From Actinomycetota bacterium (GTDB lineage: Bacteria > Actinomycetota > Actinomycetes > Nanopelagicales > Nanopelagicaceae), in assembly GCA_947480375.1 (NCBI GenBank), contig CANKCX010000014.1:1-12622 (forward strand): a stretch of 12,622 nt of DNA, written 5' to 3'. Shown in pieces: positions 8,125 through 12,622 of the stretch. Position 1 is the first letter of the stretch; every line of letters begins with the position of its first letter. The notes beneath the pieces are model-generated. The model made no database searches and was not told where the DNA came from. It saw nothing but the letters and a program-made list of their open reading frames with translations. Position numbers and translations under genes: made by a program.

Positions 8125-10398
8125 GTGGGAACCCGTGAGCGTCGTGATCGATCTAATAAAATTGATCACGAGCTCCGGGTTTCTTTTTTAGAATCTGCAA
8201 AGAAATTTTTAGCTAAACCCGAACAGGTTTCACTTACTGCAGTTGGGGGATATGGCCGTGGCGAACTTTCGCCGGGTTCTGACTTAGATTTATTAATCTT
8301 GCATGATGCGAGCGAAAAGCCAACAGTTATCTCAGAATTCGTAAATGCCTTCCTCTATCCACTTTGGGATAAAGGCAGAGCCGTAGATCATTCAGTTCGA
8401 ACCAGAAGTGAAACCAGAGAGATTGCACAAAGCGATATTCGAGTGGCACTTGGTCTTTTGGATCTACGCCATATTGCAGGTAACTCAGAAATTTCAAGCG
8501 CTGTTTCAAGTGATGCAATTGAAGATTGGCGAAAGAATCAGAACAAGTTTCTTCCAAAATTAAAGGCATCAATTCTCGAACGCGAAAAACGGTCAGGTGA
8601 GTTGGCATTTCTCTTAGAGCCTGATTTGAAGGAAGCTCGTGGTGGGCTCCGAGATATAAATGCTTTGCGCGCAATTGAAATGTCTGGCGTTGTTTCTGTT
8701 TCACTTGCCAGAGTCGCAGAATCTGAAGCGCTCCTTGCAAATGTACGAGATGTACTGCACGGTGAAAACACAAAGGCGAAGGATCAACTGCAGTTAACAG
8801 AACAAGATCGAGTTGCCGCAGCAATGGGCTTTAAAGATGCAGATGTACTTATGCTCGAAGTTGCAAAGGCGGCGCGAGCTGTTGATTATCTAATGGATTT
8901 AACTTGGCATCGCATTGATTCTCTTGAAGCTAGAGGATGGTTTCGCAAGGGTGGCAAGAGCAAAGCTCAAAATATCGACCGTGGTTTAGTAATTCTAAAT
9001 TCAGAAGTAACTATCGAAGAAAATTACGATGTGATTGGCGATCCTGGAATCGGCCTTCGAGCCGCTGCAACTGCGGCGCAACGTGGCTTACCGCTCTCAG
9101 TTGATGCTTGTCTGTTGCTAGCTGAAAAGTTCTCTCCAATTCCAACGCCATGGCCCAAAGCGGTAGCCGATGACTTAGTTTCATTAATCGGTGGCGGAGC
9201 CGCAATGATTCGAGTTTTTGAGGCCCTTGATCAAGAGGGGTTAATTGAAAAGTGGATACCCGAGTGGTCGCATGTTCGATTCTTACCGCAACGAAATGTT
9301 TTGCATCGCCACACAGTTGATCGTCACATGTTAGAAACAGCGGTTCATGCTGCTGCGCTCACTCGTACGGTTAAGCGTCCAGATATTCTGCTTGTCGCCG
9401 CTCTTTTTCATGACATCGGTAAAGGTTTTGCAAATAAAGATCACTCCGAATATGGCGAGGAATTAATCAGACCACTTGCTAAGCGGCTGGGATTTGATCA
9501 AAGTGATTGCGAACAAATCGCACTTCTAATTCGCGAACATCTGCTCTTGTCTGCCGTAGCAACGAGAAGAGATCTCGAAGATCCGGCAACCCTGCAATAT
9601 GTTGTTGAAAAAGTGGGAGACCCAGAATCACTTCAATTACTGCACGCCTTAAGCATTTCAGATGGTGAGGCAACTGGAAAATCGGGTTGGAGCGATTGGA
9701 AAGCTGGGTTAGTCGTTAATTTAGTAAATAAATGTCTTGCGGTAATGGCGGGTGTTAAGCCAGTTTCGCAACCAGATTTATTACCTACAGCGCCAGTAAC
9801 CGAAGATTTACTTATAAGAATTCTGAGCGAACCAAACAACCATGAGCAGATAGAAATTGAAATTGTTGCGAAGGATCAAACCGGTCTGTTATCCGCAGTA
9901 GCAGGGCTTATGACAATTTCCAGATTCAATGTGAGATCAGCGAAGACTCGCACAACGGACGGCATTGCAGTTATGCGCTGGATTGTTGAGCTCGATGCAA
10001 ATGCTCAAATGTCTAGCGCCGAGAAATTAACTGATCAATTAAATAAAGCACTGAGTGGCGAGTTAGATTTAGGGCGCAAGATTGATGAACGAATCGATAA
10101 CTATCGAAAGTACCCAGGTATTCCGACCCCACCACCCGTTGTTTATGCCGCAAATGATCTGGCAACAAATGCAACAATCATTGAAGTTCGGATGCATGAT
10201 CGCCCCGGAATTCTCTTTACAGTTGCGCGGGCAATTTCGAGATTTGGTGTGGATATCAAATCTGCAATTGTCTCGACTTTGGGGGCAGAGGCTTTTGACA
10301 CGCTTTATGTAACTGATTTAGCGGGCCAGCCACTTACAGGCGAACGTGCGCAATTACTCGCCACAAAAGTTGAAAATATTTTAATCACGCACCTTTAA
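8125..10398 (+). CDS. glnD: PII-modifying nucleotidyltransferase/hydrolase GlnD
   Basis: Enzyme that attaches a nucleotide to PII Tyr51 under nitrogen limitation and removes it in excess. It has 757 residues with the complete family layout. The nucleotidyltransferase domain carries GGYGRGELSPGSDLDLL (41-57), with metal-binding Asp53 and Asp55. The GlnD helical region follows. The HD phosphohydrolase domain (about 394-475) has HRHTVDRHMLET and HDIGKG with His429 and Asp430. Two C-terminal ACT domains, about 575-625 (VAKDQTGLLSAVAG) and 684-750 (MHDRPGILFTVARAISRFG), sense glutamine. Both catalytic sites look intact. GTG at 8125 is the only available start because TAG at 8113-8115 closes the frame upstream. 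No clear Shine-Dalgarno sequence precedes it, so it may rely on coupling to glnK, which ends 16 nt earlier. By homology to characterised actinobacterial enzymes it may use ATP rather than UTP. Confidence 0.96.
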   Translation: MGTRERRDRSNKIDHELRVSFLESAKKFLAKPEQVSLTAVGGYGRGELSPGSDLDLLILHDASEKPTVISEFVNAFLYPLWDKGRAVDHSVRTRSETREIAQSDIRVALGLLDLRHIAGNSEISSAVSSDAIEDWRKNQNKFLPKLKASILEREKRSGELAFLLEPDLKEARGGLRDINALRAIEMSGVVSVSLARVAESEALLANVRDVLHGENTKAKDQLQLTEQDRVAAAMGFKDADVLMLEVAKAARAVDYLMDLTWHRIDSLEARGWFRKGGKSKAQNIDRGLVILNSEVTIEENYDVIGDPGIGLRAAATAAQRGLPLSVDACLLLAEKFSPIPTPWPKAVADDLVSLIGGGAAMIRVFEALDQEGLIEKWIPEWSHVRFLPQRNVLHRHTVDRHMLETAVHAAALTRTVKRPDILLVAALFHDIGKGFANKDHSEYGEELIRPLAKRLGFDQSDCEQIALLIREHLLLSAVATRRDLEDPATLQYVVEKVGDPESLQLLHALSISDGEATGKSGWSDWKAGLVVNLVNKCLAVMAGVKPVSQPDLLPTAPVTEDLLIRILSEPNNHEQIEIEIVAKDQTGLLSAVAGLMTISRFNVRSAKTRTTDGIAVMRWIVELDANAQMSSAEKLTDQLNKALSGELDLGRKIDERIDNYRKYPGIPTPPPVVYAANDLATNATIIEVRMHDRPGILFTVARAISRFGVDIKSAIVSTLGAEAFDTLYVTDLAGQPLTGERAQLLATKVENILITHL

Positions 10399-10414
10399 CT
10401 AGTAATCTCCAGCC

Positions 10415-11851
10415 ATGTTCGAATCCCTCTCCGCTAAGTTTCAAGGTGCCTTCGCATCGCTAAGAAGCAAGGGGAGAATTAAATCTGGTGATATCGAAGA
10501 AATTGCCGCCGAAATTAGAGCAGCACTTCTCGATTCAGATGTTGCCGTTGCGGTAGTCGATACATTTATCGCACAGCTAACGGAGCGAACAAATGCGGTA
10601 ATTGAGGATCTGAATAAATCCACAAATCCAGCGAATGCAGTCTTCGAAATTGTTAATTCACTATTAATCGAAATCCTTGGTGGCAGTGCAAGACGGATCA
10701 GATTAGCCAAGAAGCCGCCAACCGTAATTCTTTTAACTGGTTTGCAAGGCGCGGGAAAAACTTCACTCGCCGGAAAGCTAGCGAAATATTTAAAGGATCA
10801 AGGAAATACCCCACTTTTAATTGCTTCAGATTTGCAGAGACCAAATGCGGTTACCCAACTTCAGGTTGTGGGCGAGAGCATTGGGGTTCCAGTTTTTGCA
10901 CCAGAACCAGGCAATGGCGTTGGTGACCCAGTAAAAGTTGCAAAGAACGGCTTAGCTTTTGCCCAAGATAAATTACACAACATCGTAATTGTTGATACTG
11001 CCGGCCGACTTGGTGTTGATACCGAATTATTGAAACAAGCTAAATTAATTAAAGATGCAGTAGAACCAGATGAAACTCTTTATGTTGTTGATGCGATGGT
11101 TGGACAAGATGCGGTGCGTACGGCACAGGCATTTCTCGAAGGCGTGGGCTTTGATGCAGTAGTTCTAACAAAATTAGATGGTGATGCAAGAGGTGGTGCC
11201 GCACTTTCAATCACTCAAGTAACTGGCAAACCAATTATGTTTGCAGCGACCGGCGAAAAAGTAACTGACTTTGATTTATTCCATCCAGATCGAATGGCCT
11301 CACGAATTCTCGGTTTGGGTGATATCCAAACTCTCGCCGAGCAAGCGAAGGGCGCCTTCGATGGTGACACCGCAGCAAAGTTAGAGAGCAAATTTGCTAG
11401 CGGGGAAGATTTCACTCTGGAAGATTTCTTAGCCCAACTTGAAGCAATGAAGAAGATGGGTTCCATGACGAAGTTGTTGGGAATGCTTCCTGGAGCAAAT
11501 TCAGGGGCGATGAAGAAACAACTTGAACAATTCGATGAAGGCGAACTAGTTAAGACTCAATCAATTGTGCAATCAATGACGCCACTAGAACGAAATGATC
11601 CAAAGGTTTTGAATGGTTCCAGGCGCGCAAGAATTGCTCAAGGTTCTGGTCGACAAGTTTCTGATGTGAATTCTTTAGTTGAGAGATTTACTCAAGCGCA
11701 GAAAGTTATGAAGCAGATGCGCAGTGGCAAAGGTGGACCACAGATGCCGCCGGGTATGCCTAACTTCCCACAAGCTCCAGCGGCTGTTCGACCTGCAAAT
11801 AAGAAGAAATCTCGCTCTGGAAACCCAGCTAAACGAGCGCTCGAAAGCTAA
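10415..11851 (+). CDS. ffh: Signal recognition particle protein Ffh (SRP54)
   Basis: GTPase subunit of SRP that binds signal sequences and the 4.5S RNA and docks with FtsY. It has 478 residues. The N domain (1-90) begins MFESLSAKFQGAFASLR. The G domain has GLQGAGKTSLAGKLAKYL (109-126), SDLQRPNAVTQL (138-149), DTAGRLG (194-200) and TKLDGDARGG (252-261). The M domain (about 305-440) is Met-rich, with the RNA-binding signature SMTPLERNDPKVLN and SRRARIAQGSGR (387-413). A Pro/Gly/Met-rich basic tail ending PAKRALES follows, as in other actinobacterial Ffh. ATG at 10415 is 16 nt after the glnD stop and no strong ribosome-binding site is visible, so it is probably read on the same transcript. Its receptor gene ftsY lies on the other side of the nitrogen cassette. 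Confidence 0.97.
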   Translation: MFESLSAKFQGAFASLRSKGRIKSGDIEEIAAEIRAALLDSDVAVAVVDTFIAQLTERTNAVIEDLNKSTNPANAVFEIVNSLLIEILGGSARRIRLAKKPPTVILLTGLQGAGKTSLAGKLAKYLKDQGNTPLLIASDLQRPNAVTQLQVVGESIGVPVFAPEPGNGVGDPVKVAKNGLAFAQDKLHNIVIVDTAGRLGVDTELLKQAKLIKDAVEPDETLYVVDAMVGQDAVRTAQAFLEGVGFDAVVLTKLDGDARGGAALSITQVTGKPIMFAATGEKVTDFDLFHPDRMASRILGLGDIQTLAEQAKGAFDGDTAAKLESKFASGEDFTLEDFLAQLEAMKKMGSMTKLLGMLPGANSGAMKKQLEQFDEGELVKTQSIVQSMTPLERNDPKVLNGSRRARIAQGSGRQVSDVNSLVERFTQAQKVMKQMRSGKGGPQMPPGMPNFPQAPAAVRPANKKKSRSGNPAKRALES

Positions 11852-11875
11852 TTTCCAAGGGTCAATCTGCAATTT

Positions 11876-11930
11876 GGGTTATACCCGTGTGGCTGGCAAG
11901 ATTAGCCACCTGCAAGGGGCCCTCTACCCC
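11876..11930 (+). other. cluster of three consecutive hairpins in the ffh-rpsP gap
   Basis: Three local stems lie almost end to end: GGGT/ACCC with a 3-nt loop (11876-11886); GTGGCTGG/TTAGCCAC with loop CAAGA (11889-11909; six Watson-Crick plus two G-U pairs); and GGGG/CCCC with a 7-nt loop (11916-11930). A CTGCAA copy precedes the first (11867-11872) and another follows the second (11910-11915). Together with the terminator-like hairpin that follows, this could be the 3' UTR of the ffh transcript, an rpsP leader, or a small structured RNA. No known riboswitch or SRP RNA motif is recognised; the GGAA-type SRP RNA apical sequence is absent. Confidence 0.35.
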
Positions 11931-11939
11931 CGAGCGATC

Positions 11940-11964
11940 TAGGCCAAGAGGCTTAAGATTTTTT
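11940..11964 (+). terminator. probable intrinsic terminator downstream of ffh
   Basis: TAGGCC (11940-11945) pairs with GGCTTA (11950-11955) around the tetraloop AAGA, with five Watson-Crick pairs and one G-U. A run of six T follows at 11959-11964 after a 3-nt spacer. The stem is short, so efficiency may be moderate. Its place between ffh and rpsP suits the end of the amt-glnK-glnD-ffh transcript. Confidence 0.5.
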
Positions 11965-11986
11965 AAAAACAGGTTTTGGTTTTTGC

Positions 11987-12005
11987 GTGACGCTCCCACT
12001 GTCAC
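11987..12005 (+). promoter_or_regulatory. inverted repeat upstream of rpsP
   Basis: GTGAC (11987-11991) and GTCAC (12001-12005) form a perfect 5-bp inverted repeat with a 9-nt spacer, about 40 nt before the rpsP start. It could be a dimeric regulator site or a leader hairpin. It does not fit the CRP spacing (GTGA-n6-TCAC; here 11 nt separate GTGA and TCAC). I could not place a convincing -10/-35 pair between the terminator and rpsP. Confidence 0.3.
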
Positions 12006-12029
12006 AAAGAAATTAGCACCGCTTAAAAC

Positions 12030-12035
12030 AAGGAG
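12030..12035 (+). promoter_or_regulatory. ribosome-binding site for rpsP
   Basis: AAGGAG lies 9 nt upstream of GTG at 12045 and fixes that codon as the start of S16. It is among the best Shine-Dalgarno sequences in the window, as expected for a highly expressed ribosomal protein gene. Confidence 0.75.
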
Positions 12036-12044
12036 AAAGCCTTC

Positions 12045-12599
12045 GTGGCCGTAAAAATTAGATTAATGCGTATGGGAAAAATCCGTACTCCACATTTCCG
12101 TATCGTAGTTTCAGATTCACGTGCAGCTCGTAACTCACGCGCAATCGAGGAGATCGGTCGTTACTCACCAGGTTCAGAGCCATCGCTAATTGAAGTTACT
12201 TCAGAGCGTGCGCAGTACTGGTTATCTGTTGGTGCACAACCAACTGAAGCAGTAACAGCTCTATTAAAAATTACAGGTGATTGGCAGAAGTTCAAGGGTC
12301 TTCCTGGTTCAGAAGGAACACTTAAGAAAATTGCTGAAAAGCCACACAAGCGCATTGCATACGAAGCAGCTGTTAAGGATGCAATGAACGAGCCAGCTGA
12401 TGGCGCAACAACTATGAAGAAGAAGGCTGCAGAGAAGTTAGCTGCTAAGGCAGCTCCTGCAGTAGTTGCAGAAGTTGTTGAAGCTCTTGAAACTCCAGTT
12501 CCAGAAGTTGAAGTAACTCCAGATGTCCAAGCCGAAGTTTCCGAAGTTGTTGAGACAACTCCTGAAGTAGAAGCAACTCCAGAAGCGGCTGCTGAGTAA
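12045..12599 (+). CDS. rpsP: 30S ribosomal protein S16 (bS16) with long acidic tail
   Basis: Structural protein of the small ribosomal subunit. The core (about 1-85) is canonical: [37 protein letters not shown], and [18 protein letters not shown]. The total of 184 residues is about twice the E. coli length and long even for actinobacterial S16. After the core comes a Lys-rich linker ([14 protein letters not shown], 124-137), then a tail of about 45 residues made almost only of Ala, Val, Glu, Pro and Thr. The tail contains an imperfect 20-residue repeat (PEVEVTPD at 153-160, PEVEATPE at 173-180). Such tails are expected to be disordered and exposed on the subunit surface. GTG at 12045 is fixed by AAGGAG 9 nt upstream and by the MAVKIRL start. 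The next gene begins 2 nt after the stop, typical of the rpsP-khpA-rimM-trmD operon. Confidence 0.96.
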   Translation: MAVKIRLMRMGKIRTPHFRIVVSDSRAARNSRAIEEIGRYSPGSEPSLIEVTSERAQYWLSVGAQPTEAVTALLKITGDWQKFKGLPGSEGTLKKIAEKPHKRIAYEAAVKDAMNEPADGATTMKKKAAEKLAAKAAPAVVAEVVEALETPVPEVEVTPDVQAEVSEVVETTPEVEATPEAAAE

Positions 12600-12601
12600 C
12601 A

Positions 12602-12622
12602 ATGATTGATGAAGCGCTAGAA
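12602..12622 (+). CDS. khpA: KH-domain RNA-binding protein KhpA-like, first seven codons (partial)
   Basis: ATG at 12602 opens a frame reading MIDEALE to the window edge, 2 nt after the rpsP stop. Actinobacterial KhpA/YlqC proteins begin in nearly the same way (M-L-x-E-A-L-E-H-L-V) and are encoded immediately after rpsP, ahead of rimM. Only seven residues are visible, so the call rests on synteny plus this short match; KH motifs lie outside the window. Confidence 0.62.

Noticed and set aside
8327..8824. Antisense open frame of 165 codons within glnD
   Set aside because: It lies wholly inside the strongly conserved GlnD coding frame, has a Leu/His/Arg-rich composition without recognisable motifs, and no ribosome-binding site or promoter. 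It is a shadow of glnD codon usage.
11724..11942. Plus-strand frame running from the ffh tail into the ffh-rpsP gap
   Set aside because: Most of it is out of frame within ffh; the product is basic and unlike known families, with no ribosome-binding site. The gap portion is better explained by hairpins.
11852..12044. Could the ffh-rpsP gap encode the SRP RNA (ffs)?
   Set aside because: Tempting next to ffh, but the conserved apical-loop and internal-loop sequences (GGAA tetraloop, AGCAG) are missing and the stems are separate short hairpins rather than one long rod.

Overview
The window reads as a conserved housekeeping stretch of an actinobacterial chromosome with unusually low G+C for that phylum (roughly mid-40s % by eye, not computed). 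The protein sequences are clearly actinobacterial: an SMC beginning MYLKSMTLKGFKSF, an RNase III with [14 protein letters not shown], and an S16 with a long tail. The gene order is the actinobacterial one: yceD-rpmF-rnc-mutM-smc-ftsY-amt-glnB/K-glnD-ffh-rpsP-khpA. Low G+C, very short intergenic gaps and mixed ATG/GTG/TTG starts fit a streamlined lineage such as the freshwater acI group (Nanopelagicales: Planktophila, Nanopelagicus). That placement is inference.

Layout, all on the + strand. (1) 1-1889: the C-terminal end of a YceD/DUF177 protein, ribosomal protein L32, RNase III, and the DNA glycosylase MutM, whose start overlaps the end of rnc by 17 nt. (2) 1914-6311: the chromosome-organising ATPase SMC, followed after 18 nt by the SRP receptor FtsY. 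(3) 6312-6471: a 160-nt regulatory gap holding an 11-bp-phased GTAAC pair that looks like a GlnR operator. (4) 6472-10398: an ammonium-sensing cassette of Amt transporter, PII protein and the GlnD PII-modifying enzyme, with a 4-nt overlap and then a 16-nt gap. (5) 10415-11851: the SRP GTPase Ffh. (6) 11852-12044: a 193-nt gap with consecutive small hairpins, a plausible intrinsic terminator and a further inverted repeat. (7) 12045-12622: ribosomal protein S16 with a repetitive acidic tail, then the first seven codons of a KH-domain protein (KhpA-like).

The genes fall into three working groups. RNA and ribosome functions are L32, RNase III, S16 and KhpA. Co-translational protein targeting is FtsY and Ffh, which flank the nitrogen cassette. 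Nitrogen sensing is Amt, PII and GlnD: PII blocks Amt when nitrogen is plentiful, and GlnD modifies PII at Tyr51. All catalytic motifs checked look intact and no gene appears broken. I found no mobile element, CRISPR array, tRNA or rRNA, and no previously undescribed multi-gene system. The points worth a second look are regulatory: the putative GlnR site, the structured ffh-rpsP gap, start-codon choices, and the S16 tail.
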